Made by a program: the position numbers and the translations under genes. The notes under the pieces were generated by a model. That model saw only the letters and a program-made list of their open reading frames with translations, did not search any database and was not told the origin of the DNA. A stretch of 64,000 nucleotides of DNA from Coprobacter fastidiosus (GTDB taxonomy: Bacteria; Bacteroidota; Bacteroidia; Bacteroidales; Coprobacteraceae), in assembly GCF_030296935.1 (NCBI RefSeq), contig NZ_AP028032.1:2604001-2668000 (forward strand), given 5' to 3'. Shown one piece after another: positions 1 through 9,680 of this stretch. Each line of letters opens with the position of its first letter. Position 1 is the first letter of the stretch.

Positions 1-1
1 T

Positions 2-532
2 TTGTTCCTGAAAGCTGAGGCTGTGCTGAGAGGATGGACGGGAGCAGAAATTAATAATAGTGTCGAAGGTTATTTTAAAGCCGGAATACAGGCTTCTATG
101 GATTATTACCAGATTTCACAAGCAGAGGCGACTTCTTATATAAACGGTTTGAAAATATATCAAGAGGGAGAGACAAATCCGTTTTCCGGATCAGATAAGG
201 AAGCTATTCTTGAGCAGATTATTACACAGAAGTGGATGGCTGTTTTCCCGAATGGGAATGAAGGTTGGGCAGATTTCCGCCGTACGGATTATCCTCGTTT
301 GGCAAATCAACTTACCAATAATTCGGGGGGAAGTGTTCCTAACGGGAAACATATCAAACGTCTTTTATATCCGTTAAGTGAAGTGAATAATAAGACGGAA
401 CAGAGACCTACTCAGATAGATACAGAAGGTTCACGCTTATGGTGGGATGTCGCCGATACGAATAATGATGCGGGAGAGCGCAACAAACCGAATAACTTTC
501 GGTCGGCTACCTTATCGAAATTGAAATTCTGA
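2..532 (+). CDS. SusD/RagB-family nutrient-binding lipoprotein, C-terminal part (5' end outside window)
   Basis: This is the C-terminal 176 residues of a SusD-like outer-membrane lipoprotein, the glycan-binding partner of a SusC TonB-dependent porin. The frame is open to the left edge, so the true start, signal peptide and TPR-like N-terminal half lie outside the window. The segment FLKAEAVLRGW near the edge is the conserved helix of the family, and the segment from about residue 75 (EQIITQKWMAVFPNGNEGWADFRRT) to RLLYPLSEVN matches the usual SusD C-terminal half, with the typical ending of the protein about 50 residues after the RLLYP motif. It is followed by secreted glycosidases on the same strand, which suggests the end of a polysaccharide utilisation locus whose susC would lie upstream. 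The family call is secure; the ligand is unknown, although the GH85 neighbour suggests host N-glycans. Confidence 0.93.
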   Translation: MFLKAEAVLRGWTGAEINNSVEGYFKAGIQASMDYYQISQAEATSYINGLKIYQEGETNPFSGSDKEAILEQIITQKWMAVFPNGNEGWADFRRTDYPRLANQLTNNSGGSVPNGKHIKRLLYPLSEVNNKTEQRPTQIDTEGSRLWWDVADTNNDAGERNKPNNFRSATLSKLKF

Positions 533-561
533 TATATCTTGTAATACAGGTGAAAACCATT

Positions 562-585
562 ATTTCTTGTAAAGAAATTTTTTAG
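562..585 (+). terminator. Possible weak terminator after susD
   Basis: A 7-bp stem ATTTCTT / AAGAAAT with a 3-nt loop is followed directly by a T-rich stretch, 30 nt after the susD stop. The stem is AT-only apart from one pair, so this is a weak candidate. A second inverted repeat, TTTTTGCC / GGCAAAAA, lies at about 607-638 in the same gap. Confidence 0.3.
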
Positions 586-745
586 ATTGGCTTTTAGAAA
601 CGATGGTTTTTGCCTTTGAAAAAATATAATGGCAAAAAACGTAGGGTACGATAATTTTGTAGTGTCATATTAATAGAAGCGTATTTCTACATCTATAGAT
701 TTTAGAAAAACACAATAACCTTAATCTTGTAAAACAACTATAATT

Positions 746-3700
746 ATGAATCTAAAACAATTACTTGTTTCCGCGACAATGCTTTCTGTGTTTTCGTGGT
801 ATTCTCAGGCCCAACAGCCTTATTCGGGATCTTGGCATCCGAAAGATATTAAGGAATGGAGTCCCGAAACCGATCAAGATGCGAAATTCAACCGAAGTAC
901 GGTTAAGTTGGCAGAACGTTTCAAAGAACCTTCTTTGATAAAAGCCAACCAGTATCAGTTCTATGAAGGGCAAATTTGCAATTCGACAATTTTGTTTAAG
1001 GATTGCGGTGCTTGTCCGTCTCAAGATGCTGAAAATTTTTATCTTTACAATCCTACTTATTGGCAGTATATGGATAAGGTCGTTTACTGGGCAGGATCGG
1101 CAGGAGAAGGGATTATATGTCCTCCTTCAGCTCCTATGATCGATATGGCTCACATGAACGGAGTTAAGATTCTCGGTCAAATATTTTTCCCTCCGAGTGC
1201 TTATGGCGGAAAATCGGAGTGGCCGCAGGAAATGCTGACATCTAGGGAAGGCGATGGTCGTTATGTATATGCAAGAAAATTGTATGAGATCGCCAAATAT
1301 TGCGGTTTTGACGGCTGGTTTATCAATCAGGAAACTCCGGGAGGCGGGGGAACGAGTGATTGGGCTCCGTTTATAAAGGACTTTAATAAATATGCCGATG
1401 ATGCCGGAGATACGCACATGGAGATACAGTGGTATAACGCTAGTACAAGTTATTCTTCCGAGATAATGAAAACGCATGTGAATACTTCCCAGTTCCTCGA
1501 ATATGGAAGTGCTTCGAGCGGGAGATCTCAAGTGAATCGTCTTGTCGAAGAGGGTTTTACAAAAGAACAAGCGTTACAAAAACTGTATTGCGGAGTTCAA
1601 TGTGTAAGTGGAGGATTGACCGGTACAGGGAGTCAATGGCGTTCTGTGTTCGGTGAAACTGATCACGGCGGATCGTTAGATTTATTCTGTCCGGAAGAAC
1701 GTATTTGGAAAGATAATATTAAAGATCTTGTAGAGGGTCAACATATCACTACCGGTCCGCAAATGTATGAAGCTCAGAAAAAAACTTTCCGTAATGAAGA
1801 TATTTTCTGGGTAAATAATGCAGGAGATCCGACGGATGTTTCCGGGCGTAATAGTTGGCCGGGAGCTTCAGGATGTATATTGGAACGGTCGGTGATACAA
1901 TATAAGCCGTTTGTAACAGCTTTTTCTACAGGATTGGGAAAGCATCGTTTTGTGAATGGAGAGAATCGGGGAACTCAAGATTGGTCTCATCGCGGTATGC
2001 AAAATATTATGCCGACATGGCGTTGGTGGATTGAAAATAATGCTACGGACAATTTGAGTATCGATATCGATTGGGATAATGCTTATAATTTTGGTACCAG
2101 TTTAAAAGTTACCGGAAAGTTGAGTGCCAATACAGATCATCTTACCCGTCTTTATAAGACAATGATTTCTGTAGAGTCGGGAGATAAGTTCCAATTGGTA
2201 TATCAAACCAATACGGAAAATTCTATCGAAGTGAAACTCGGAACAACCAGTGCCGTCGATAGCGAGTGGAATGTATTGTCGAATCCTTCGATTACGACTC
2301 AAAACGGTTGGACTGTTGCCGAGTATGACCTTTCTTCTTTAGCCGGTAAAACTGTATATATCATAGCTTTGAATTTTAAGTCGGCAACAGAGGTCGCTTC
2401 TTATACTGCATCGTTGGGTCAATTGGGAATTATTCCGGGAAATTATGCACCTGCGACACCGCAGATTACTAATGTAACTATGCAAAACAGCTTGGGTGAA
2501 ACCGGCGGCGATTTCCGTATTGTATGGGATGTTGCAGAATCGGAATGGGAAAATCTCGATCATATCGACATTTATCTGCAAACTCCGAGCGAAAAGAAAC
2601 TTGTAGGACAGACTCGTGGTGAAGGGTTCTATATCCCGAAAATTGAAAGAGAAGGAACTGAACGGTCGGTAAATATTATTCTGAAACCGATTACTAAAGA
2701 TTTAAAAGAGGGGACAGAAGTCGTTTATGAAGCAAAATACCCGGAACCTACTCCTCCGGTCGTATATTATAAAGTAAGTAATAGTTATCCGTCGGTAAAT
2801 GATGTCGTAACTATCGAGGCTGTCGCAACCGGAGCTCCTACTTCTTATTCATGGGATTTGCCGAAGGGATTGGAACAAACCTCTATTTCGGAAGATAATA
2901 AGACCATAACGGTAAAATGTTTGCAAGAGGGAGAGTTTGTCGTAACAGCTCATGTTACTAATGATATAGGAACTACCGATTATTCGGTTATAGCGTTGGA
3001 AGTGAATTCGGCAGAAACTTTGACAAATGTTGCTTTACATAAAACGATAGATAGTTATAGCGGATCGACAAATGAGACTGAATCTCCGAAAAATTTGATT
3101 GATGGAGATTTAAAACCTTGGAATACCAGTTCAAAATGGTGTAATATAGCAAATGAAAGTTGGGCGATTATAGATCTTGAAGGTGTATATAAAGTATATA
3201 AATTCAAAACTTATGACTGTTTGCATAACGAGAGCGGTTCTAATTTTAATAACTATCGGGTTTATGTAAGTACCGACAAAGTAAACTGGACATTGGTGCT
3301 GAATGAAACCGGAGTAGGTGGAGAGACGATAAAAGAAGATTACATCGCACCTACAAAAGCCCGTTATATAAAATTCAACCCGTATGATGATAATTCGATG
3401 ACGATACGTATCTGGGAATTTGAAGTATATGGTAAAGAAGATAATAATTTGCAGATAGATGTTCCGGCTTCGGTCGAATTGGTGAGCGGAGAGAAAAAAA
3501 CGATAGATGTAACATACGATCTGAACGGAGACGAACGGGCAAGTCAGTTTACTTGTAATGTCGTTTCAGCCAATGAATCTTATGTGAAGATTGGTGAGAT
3601 CAAGGAAGATATCGATAATAGTAAATTTACAGTCGAACTTATCGGCGGAAATGCTATCGGTGCAACCGAATTGACCGTTACGGTAGATAATGGGGGTGCT

Positions 3701-5098
3701 TATAAAGAAAGAACGGTAGCGGCTACGGTCGATAATCTTGATGCTAAAAATATTTTGGCCGGACGTACCGCGGAATTGAGATTATACAAATCTGATTATA
3801 ATGTAGATGCCGAATTCGATAAATTTGAAACCGGGAAATTGACCGATGGTGACAAGGAAACTGAAGGTGCTGATGTCATTGAAACCGAATCATCGTATAA
3901 GAATGACGCATGGGCTGTATTTAAAGCGGATGAGACATGGAATGTGGCTAAAGTGAAAGTTTATTTCCCGAATGATAATAAGAATGGCAGTACTCCGATT
4001 ATAAAAAGCGTTACGATCAATGTCGGAACGAATGGAAAGAATTGGACTCCGGTTACTACGATCGAGAATCCTGGAGGTGAAGTCGAATATATATTCCCTG
4101 ATTATAAAGAATGTTCTTATATCGGATTCGAGTTTGATGTGACTCCGTACCAATATGTTTCTATTGCTGAAATTGAAGCTTTTGAACAGATAAAAGAGGC
4201 AATTCCGGTATCAGGGCCGGTTGCTATCAAATCAGGATTTAATGCCGATGCTATTGCCGAAGCAAAACCGTCGAAAGATTATTCTACAATGGCTTTGGAT
4301 GATCAAGGATGGGTGTTGTTCAGTGCTGCGGTTCAAGAAGAGGGTTCTATTCCTAATGACGGAGTTGTAATCTCTAATTCGGGCATGAAATACCAGTTCT
4401 CCGATTTTACGGCGAATAATGCTGCTATTATGAAAACAAACGGTGCGACTGCTACTCTTGAATTTGTATCTCCACAACTGGGTGTTGAGAAACTTTATTT
4501 GTTGACTATCAGTGCTAATGGCGCTTCTAAAATGGAAGTAAAAGCCAATTATTCAGATGGAACTTCATCTGAAGCACAAACATTTACTGTTGATGACTGG
4601 TTTAACACATCTTCAGGACTGGGAGAAGCGGTTTACGGATTGAGCCGTATTATACGTGAATCGAGCGGGTATGAGTTCAATGCTGATGATATAGATGAGC
4701 GTTTACAATTCCGTTTGTTCGAACGAGTGCTTCCGGTGGATGATACGAAAAGTGTAGTTTCCGTTACCGTAACGAGTAAAAAATCCGGTTCTTATCCGAC
4801 AGTGTTTGCTGTGTCTAAGGAAGGCAAATATGTAGATACGGGATTAAAAGAACCAACTACAGGTAATGTAGAATTGAAAGTTTACCCGAATCCGGTAAAT
4901 CCGAACGGTACTTTAACTGTCGAAACTGAGCCAAATGCAACTATTTCGTTAATTACTTTACAAGGAGCTTTAATTCGTCAGATAAAGGCCGAAGGAAATG
5001 TTTCCCAATTATCTGTAGATAATTTGTCTGCCGGTACTTATATTCTGCTTGTTAAAGGGGAAAATGGAGTGAAAGCGACTAAAGTTGTAGTTCGTTGA
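746..5098 (+). CDS. GH85 endo-beta-N-acetylglucosaminidase with PKD-like, F5/8 C-like domains and a type IX secretion tail
   Basis: Predicted secreted ENGase that cuts the chitobiose core of N-glycans. A signal peptide covers about residues 1-22. The GH85 catalytic domain follows, with the motif WFINQET at 191-197; N194 and E196 correspond to the Asn (oxazoline-stabilising) and Glu (acid/base) pair known in Endo-A and Endo-D. Downstream are beta-sandwich modules, a PKD-like segment (about 670-755), a discoidin/F5-8 type C domain starting NVALHK (about 757-895), a second divergent C-type domain (about 990-1150), a module of about 200 residues shared with the next gene (from about 1159), and a C-terminal sorting domain with VYPNPV that ends in KVVVR. 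The sorting tail predicts type IX export and surface attachment. The start is the ATG after a long A/T-rich leader. It forms a co-directional group with susD upstream and a CotH protein downstream, separated by a terminator. Function is strongly supported; exact glycan class (high-mannose or complex) is not. Confidence 0.93.
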   Translation: MNLKQLLVSATMLSVFSWYSQAQQPYSGSWHPKDIKEWSPETDQDAKFNRSTVKLAERFKEPSLIKANQYQFYEGQICNSTILFKDCGACPSQDAENFYLYNPTYWQYMDKVVYWAGSAGEGIICPPSAPMIDMAHMNGVKILGQIFFPPSAYGGKSEWPQEMLTSREGDGRYVYARKLYEIAKYCGFDGWFINQETPGGGGTSDWAPFIKDFNKYADDAGDTHMEIQWYNASTSYSSEIMKTHVNTSQFLEYGSASSGRSQVNRLVEEGFTKEQALQKLYCGVQCVSGGLTGTGSQWRSVFGETDHGGSLDLFCPEERIWKDNIKDLVEGQHITTGPQMYEAQKKTFRNEDIFWVNNAGDPTDVSGRNSWPGASGCILERSVIQYKPFVTAFSTGLGKHRFVNGENRGTQDWSHRGMQNIMPTWRWWIENNATDNLSIDIDWDNAYNFGTSLKVTGKLSANTDHLTRLYKTMISVESGDKFQLVYQTNTENSIEVKLGTTSAVDSEWNVLSNPSITTQNGWTVAEYDLSSLAGKTVYIIALNFKSATEVASYTASLGQLGIIPGNYAPATPQITNVTMQNSLGETGGDFRIVWDVAESEWENLDHIDIYLQTPSEKKLVGQTRGEGFYIPKIEREGTERSVNIILKPITKDLKEGTEVVYEAKYPEPTPPVVYYKVSNSYPSVNDVVTIEAVATGAPTSYSWDLPKGLEQTSISEDNKTITVKCLQEGEFVVTAHVTNDIGTTDYSVIALEVNSAETLTNVALHKTIDSYSGSTNETESPKNLIDGDLKPWNTSSKWCNIANESWAIIDLEGVYKVYKFKTYDCLHNESGSNFNNYRVYVSTDKVNWTLVLNETGVGGETIKEDYIAPTKARYIKFNPYDDNSMTIRIWEFEVYGKEDNNLQIDVPASVELVSGEKKTIDVTYDLNGDERASQFTCNVVSANESYVKIGEIKEDIDNSKFTVELIGGNAIGATELTVTVDNGGAYKERTVAATVDNLDAKNILAGRTAELRLYKSDYNVDAEFDKFETGKLTDGDKETEGADVIETESSYKNDAWAVFKADETWNVAKVKVYFPNDNKNGSTPIIKSVTINVGTNGKNWTPVTTIENPGGEVEYIFPDYKECSYIGFEFDVTPYQYVSIAEIEAFEQIKEAIPVSGPVAIKSGFNADAIAEAKPSKDYSTMALDDQGWVLFSAAVQEEGSIPNDGVVISNSGMKYQFSDFTANNAAIMKTNGATATLEFVSPQLGVEKLYLLTISANGASKMEVKANYSDGTSSEAQTFTVDDWFNTSSGLGEAVYGLSRIIRESSGYEFNADDIDERLQFRLFERVLPVDDTKSVVSVTVTSKKSGSYPTVFAVSKEGKYVDTGLKEPTTGNVELKVYPNPVNPNGTLTVETEPNATISLITLQGALIRQIKAEGNVSQLSVDNLSAGTYILLVKGENGVKATKVVVR

Positions 5099-5125
5099 TT
5101 GAAAATAGGTTTTGATTTTTAGGAT

Positions 5126-5173
5126 AAGCGGGTATTTTGACCTCATGGGAGTTGAAATGCCCGCTTTTCTTTT
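5126..5173 (+). terminator. Terminator after GH85 gene
   Basis: The arms AAGCGGG(T)ATTT and AAATGCCCGCTT form a stem around a 15-nt loop and are followed by TTTCTTTT. The hairpin lies between the GH85 stop at 5098 and the CotH start at 5192, so the CotH gene may be partly insulated from its neighbour. Confidence 0.65.
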
Positions 5174-5191
5174 ACCTTAAAAAATAGAATC

Positions 5192-7495
5192 ATGAAAAAA
5201 TTATTTTTATTGTTATCTCTTTTCTCTTTATTTTCTGTTTCAGCCCAACAGTCGGATAATTATAAACCCGATAATGTCGATGTCCCTTTTACCGAGACGA
5301 ATTTGCCGATTGTGTTCTTAAATGTCGGGGGACGTCAAATAGACCGGGAAGAGAGAATTACTGCTCGTATGAAGATTATTTATAATGGGGAGGGAAAACT
5401 GAATTATGCCGATACCCTCGCGCATCCCGACCAGAAAGTCGATTATGAAGGTTATATCGGTTTGAAATATCGGGGTAATTCCTCATTTACGAATTCAGAT
5501 AAAAAGCCGTACGCCGTGCGTCCGTTAGACAAACCATTGGAAGAGGGGGGTAAAAAACAGAAAATCTCTATACTGGGGATGGGAAAGGATAATGATTGGG
5601 CTTTATTAGCTCCTTATTCGGACCGAAGTTTGATAAGAGATGTTTTTTCTTTTACTTTAGCTCGACCTTTTTTTGAATTCGTTCCTTCGGGGAAACATTG
5701 TGAACTTGTTTTGGACGGGACATATTACGGAGTATATATTTTTTCAGAAAGAGTCAGAAAAGGGAAGTACCGTCTGGATTTGCCTGACCCGGGAGATTTG
5801 GGGGATGAACTGACTGGAGGGTATCATCTTGAAGTGGATCGTGATGACGAAACGGTTTATACTTCAAAGCACATTCCTGTTTATTCTGACGGAACACCTA
5901 TTTTTGGGAAAAAAATATCGTTCCAATATACCGCTCCGGAATATGAAGAGCTTACTGAGGCTCAGAAAAATTATATTCATAGTTATATCGATGCTTTTGA
6001 AAATTCTTTAGCTTCTGATGATTATACCGATCCGAAAACAGGTTACCGCAAATATATTGATGTGACGTCATTTATCGATTATATGCTTTCGACCGAATTT
6101 GCTCATAATGTAGATGGGTATAGACTAAGTACGAATTTGTATAAATACCGAGACAGTAAAGATCCTCGATTTAAAATGTCTCTTTGGGATATGAACTTGG
6201 GTTTTGGAAATGCAGATTATTATGACGGTTGGAGGTATGATACTTGGGCTTACGATTTTAATGACGCCGTAAAAGGAAACGACAATCAGCTCGTTCCTTT
6301 TTGGTGGTATCGTCTGTTGAGCGATCCGGTTTTTGTAGAAGAGATAAAAGCCCGCTGGAAAGAGTATCGGGAAACAGTTTATTCTGACGAGAATATTACT
6401 GCAACTCTTGATTCTCTTGTAAATCTGTTGAATGAAAACGGAGCACAACAGCGTAATTTTCAAGCATGGCCGCGTTGGGGAAAGTATGTCTGGCCAGTAA
6501 AATATATAGCTGAGTCTTATGAGGACGAGATTGCCTATTTGCGAGGGTGGATCAAAGATCGTTTGACTTTTATGGATAAGGAGCTGTTGGGTATAGAACC
6601 TCCTAAGCCTGAGGTTACGCCATTAAGTATCGTGTCGGGATTTAATGCAGATGTTATAGCGGAGAAGAAACCTGCTGTTAATCATTCTACAATGACTTTG
6701 GATGATCAAGGATGGGTATTATTCGGACCGGAGGTTCAGGAAAACGGTTCTTTGCCGACTGACGGAGTTATTATATCGAATTCGGGAATCGAATATCGAT
6801 TATCGGCTTATGACGGGAAAAATGCTGCTGTTTTAAAGTCTCGTAATGCTTCTGCGACTCTTCAATTTTCTACACCTCAAAAAACTTCGAAATTGTATTT
6901 GTTGACGATTAGTGCAAATGGGGAGTCTTCTATGTCTGTGACGGTCAATTATACAGACGGAACTTCTGTCTCGAAGAGCGTTTCGATCGAAGATTGGTTT
7001 AGTGCATCTTCAGGACAAGGAGAGGCTGTTTATGGATTAGGCCGTATTATATGTGAAGATAACGGCTCGCAGTTTAAAGCGGATGATATAGATGAGCGTT
7101 TACAATTCCGTTTGTTCGAGAATGAAATAGAAACAGACGATAACAAATTGATATCATCGGTAACGGTTTTGAATAATCTGTCTAGTAAATATCCGACTGT
7201 ACTTGCTGTTACGAAAGATGGGCATGATGTGCCGGAAGGGGGACTTGATCCTGTTTTCGGAAATATAGCAGTCCGTGTTTATCCTAATCCGATAAAAGAC
7301 CAAAGAATTTTGAATATCGATGGTGCCGGTAATGCTTGTGTTGAATTAATTAATATGCAAGGTCTGGTCGTTCGTAAGATATTTGTAAATTCCGAAAGTG
7401 AGAAAATTGCTTTGAATGATCTGGCTACGGGGATGTATTTACTGACTATAAGTAATCATACAGACCGGATTACTTACAAAATATGTATTGAATAA
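5192..7495 (+). CDS. CotH-kinase-family secreted protein with type IX secretion tail
   Basis: A 767-residue secreted protein. Signal peptide residues 1-18 end in SVSA. The CotH domain covers about residues 85-440: the early KYRGNSS segment and the later LWDMNLGFG (D333, N335) fit the atypical kinase fold known from Bacillus CotH, where the DxN/D motif binds metal-ATP. From about residue 478 a module of about 200 residues is nearly the same as the one in the GH85 protein upstream, including a 38-nt stretch of identical DNA (7082-7119 versus 4685-4722). A sorting domain with VYPNPI ends the protein. CotH-like proteins are common next to Bacteroidetes glycan loci, but their substrates there are not known. 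The role here (phosphorylation or a structural function on the cell surface) is inference. Confidence 0.88.
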   Translation: MKKLFLLLSLFSLFSVSAQQSDNYKPDNVDVPFTETNLPIVFLNVGGRQIDREERITARMKIIYNGEGKLNYADTLAHPDQKVDYEGYIGLKYRGNSSFTNSDKKPYAVRPLDKPLEEGGKKQKISILGMGKDNDWALLAPYSDRSLIRDVFSFTLARPFFEFVPSGKHCELVLDGTYYGVYIFSERVRKGKYRLDLPDPGDLGDELTGGYHLEVDRDDETVYTSKHIPVYSDGTPIFGKKISFQYTAPEYEELTEAQKNYIHSYIDAFENSLASDDYTDPKTGYRKYIDVTSFIDYMLSTEFAHNVDGYRLSTNLYKYRDSKDPRFKMSLWDMNLGFGNADYYDGWRYDTWAYDFNDAVKGNDNQLVPFWWYRLLSDPVFVEEIKARWKEYRETVYSDENITATLDSLVNLLNENGAQQRNFQAWPRWGKYVWPVKYIAESYEDEIAYLRGWIKDRLTFMDKELLGIEPPKPEVTPLSIVSGFNADVIAEKKPAVNHSTMTLDDQGWVLFGPEVQENGSLPTDGVIISNSGIEYRLSAYDGKNAAVLKSRNASATLQFSTPQKTSKLYLLTISANGESSMSVTVNYTDGTSVSKSVSIEDWFSASSGQGEAVYGLGRIICEDNGSQFKADDIDERLQFRLFENEIETDDNKLISSVTVLNNLSSKYPTVLAVTKDGHDVPEGGLDPVFGNIAVRVYPNPIKDQRILNIDGAGNACVELINMQGLVVRKIFVNSESEKIALNDLATGMYLLTISNHTDRITYKICIE

Positions 7496-7508
7496 GGTTA
7501 ATGGATAA

Positions 7509-7556
7509 GAATAGGGGAATGTTGTTTTATAAAACCCTTTCTCCTATTTTTGTTCT
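7509..7556 (+). terminator. Probable terminator after CotH gene
   Basis: An imperfect stem AATAGGGGAA / TTTCTCCTATT encloses a smaller GTTTTATAAAAC hairpin and is followed by TTTTTG. The bulge makes the call moderate only. Confidence 0.45.
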
Positions 7557-7630
7557 AAAAATATCTGTTTTTTATGTAGGTGGAAATCTTAGAATATACG
7601 TTTATTTAATAAGGATAAATACCAAGAAAA

Positions 7631-9640
7631 ATGAGAAAGAAGTTATGTTGTTGTACTGTCGCGATTCTGTTTTTATTAGCAGGTTGTCGGAGTTCGCTGC
7701 AAGAGCGGGTCTTGTCTCCTGACGGGCGTATTGAGGTCGTTTTGAATAATCCGGACGGTGGAAATCTTAGTTACTCGGTGAATGTAGAAGGAGAGAGTTT
7801 TATAAGGGATTCCCGTTTGGGCTTTGTTTTTAAAGATTCCCTTATATCAGGGCCGTTTAGAATAAGTAAGACCGAATTTTCTTCGAAAGATGAAGTTTGG
7901 ACTCAACCGTGGGGGGAAAATAAAAAGAACAGAAATCATTATAACGAGATGTCTGTTTGTCTGGAGAACGAAGAAGATGTGTCTTTGGTGATTCGTTTCA
8001 GGGTCTTTGATGACGGTATCGGATTCAGATATGAGTATGAGCATCCTGACAAGGATTCTTTAGTCGTTATGGATGAACTGACCGAATTCGATTTTGCACA
8101 GGATGGCCGGTCTTGGTCGATTCCTGCAAATTTCGAGACTTACGAATTGTTATATATTCCACAAAAAATCAGTGAAGTGGAGACCGCTAATACTCCGATT
8201 ACTTTTAGGACGGATAACGGTATCTATGCAAGCATTCATGAGGCTGCGTTATATGATTTCCCGGAGATGACATTAAAAAAATGCGGAGAGCGGAAATTCA
8301 AATCCGAGTTAGCTCCTTTGCCCGATGGCACGAAAGCTCATGTCCCGGGTGCATTTAAAACGGCATGGCGCACGATTCAGATCGCTCCTAAGGCTGTAGG
8401 TTTGATAAACTCATCTCTTATTTTGAATTTAAACGATCCTTGTGTCCTTGATTCTACAGATTGGATAAAACCGATGAAGTATGTTGGTGTTTGGTGGGGG
8501 ATGCATCTTGGTGTCGAGTCTTGGGTTATTAATGACCGTCATGGTGCGACAACGGAGAATGCTAAACGCTATATAGATTTTGCGGCAGCCCATAATATCG
8601 AAGGTGTTTTATTTGAAGGTTGGAATGAGGGCTGGGAAAGTTGGGGCGGCCGTCAGAATTTCGACTATACGAAGCCTTATGCCGATTTCGATATGGATGA
8701 AATTGCTGCTTATGCACAGGAAAAAGGAGTTCGTATTATCGGACATCATGAAACCGGAGGAAATGTCCCGAATTATGAAAGGCAGTTGGATAAGGCGTTG
8801 CGTTGGTATGTCGATTATGGAGTACACGATCTGAAAACCGGTTATGCCGGAGCTATGCCCGGAGGGTATTGGCATCACAGTCAATATGGTGTTCGGCATT
8901 ACCAGAAGGTAGTGGAAACTGCGGCAAAATATAGAATAACCGTAAATGCACATGAACCGATAAAGGATACCGGTATTCGTCGGACATGGCCGAATATGAT
9001 GTCTCGAGAAGGAGCTCGAGGTATGGAATGGAATGCATGGAGTGAAGGAAATCCGCCGTCTCATCATGAAATATTGCCTTTTACTCGTTTGTTGGGTGGC
9101 CCTATGGATTATACTCCGGGAACATTCGATATCTTATTCAAGAAAACCCGCAACTCTCCGTTACGTAAAAAATGGAACGACTTGGATAAAGGGAATAGTC
9201 GAGTAAACACGACTCTTGCCAAACAAATTGCGAATTGGGTAATTTTGTACAGTCCGTTGCAGATGGCTTCGGATATGATCGAGAATTATGAAAATCATCC
9301 GGCATTTCAGTTCTTTATTGATTTTGATGCCGATTGCGACCGTTCTGAAGCCTTAGTCGGTGAACCGGGAGAGTATATCGCGGTTGTGCGTCAAGCCGGT
9401 GATCGGTTTTACCTTGGAGCGACTACGAATGAAAACGGACGTACGATAAACATTCCTCTTGACTTTTTAAGCCCCGACATAAAATATCACGCGGATATTT
9501 ATGCTGACGGGGATAATGCACATTGGAAAGATAATCCTACGGATTATAAGATAGAACATAGGATTGTGACTTCTGCCGATACGTTACATATGAAATTGGC
9601 AGACGGAGGAGGGCAGGCTGTTTATTTCCGTCCGGAATGA
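7631..9640 (+). CDS. GH97 family alpha-glucosidase (SusB-type, inverting), lipoprotein
   Basis: A 669-residue glycoside hydrolase of family 97. The N-terminus has a lipobox (LFLLAGC, Cys19), so it is probably a lipid-anchored periplasmic or outer-membrane enzyme. A beta-sandwich domain of about 270 residues precedes a (beta/alpha)8 barrel that starts at YVGVWWGMHLG. Three glutamates occur in the SusB arrangement: E374 in GHHET, E442 in VNAHE and E466 in RGMEW. The spacings of 68 and 24 residues nearly equal those of SusB (E439, E508, E532). The retaining-subfamily KVDF motif is absent, so an inverting alpha-glucosidase is favoured over an alpha-galactosidase. It is the third hydrolase-type gene of the locus and could trim terminal glucose of immature high-mannose glycans; that link is inference. 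Confidence 0.93.
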   Translation: MRKKLCCCTVAILFLLAGCRSSLQERVLSPDGRIEVVLNNPDGGNLSYSVNVEGESFIRDSRLGFVFKDSLISGPFRISKTEFSSKDEVWTQPWGENKKNRNHYNEMSVCLENEEDVSLVIRFRVFDDGIGFRYEYEHPDKDSLVVMDELTEFDFAQDGRSWSIPANFETYELLYIPQKISEVETANTPITFRTDNGIYASIHEAALYDFPEMTLKKCGERKFKSELAPLPDGTKAHVPGAFKTAWRTIQIAPKAVGLINSSLILNLNDPCVLDSTDWIKPMKYVGVWWGMHLGVESWVINDRHGATTENAKRYIDFAAAHNIEGVLFEGWNEGWESWGGRQNFDYTKPYADFDMDEIAAYAQEKGVRIIGHHETGGNVPNYERQLDKALRWYVDYGVHDLKTGYAGAMPGGYWHHSQYGVRHYQKVVETAAKYRITVNAHEPIKDTGIRRTWPNMMSREGARGMEWNAWSEGNPPSHHEILPFTRLLGGPMDYTPGTFDILFKKTRNSPLRKKWNDLDKGNSRVNTTLAKQIANWVILYSPLQMASDMIENYENHPAFQFFIDFDADCDRSEALVGEPGEYIAVVRQAGDRFYLGATTNENGRTINIPLDFLSPDIKYHADIYADGDNAHWKDNPTDYKIEHRIVTSADTLHMKLADGGGQAVYFRPE

Positions 9641-9647
9641 TGAACAT

Positions 9648-9675
9648 AAAAAATGCGGGATATCCCGCATTTTTT
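9648..9675. terminator. Bidirectional terminator between GH97 gene and convergent lipoprotein gene
   Basis: A perfect 28-bp palindrome with an AAAAAATGCGGG arm, serving both the plus-strand GH97 gene (stop 9640) and the minus-strand lipoprotein gene (stop at 9681). A-runs and T-runs flank the GC stem on both strands. Confidence 0.85.
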
Positions 9676-9680
9676 GTATG

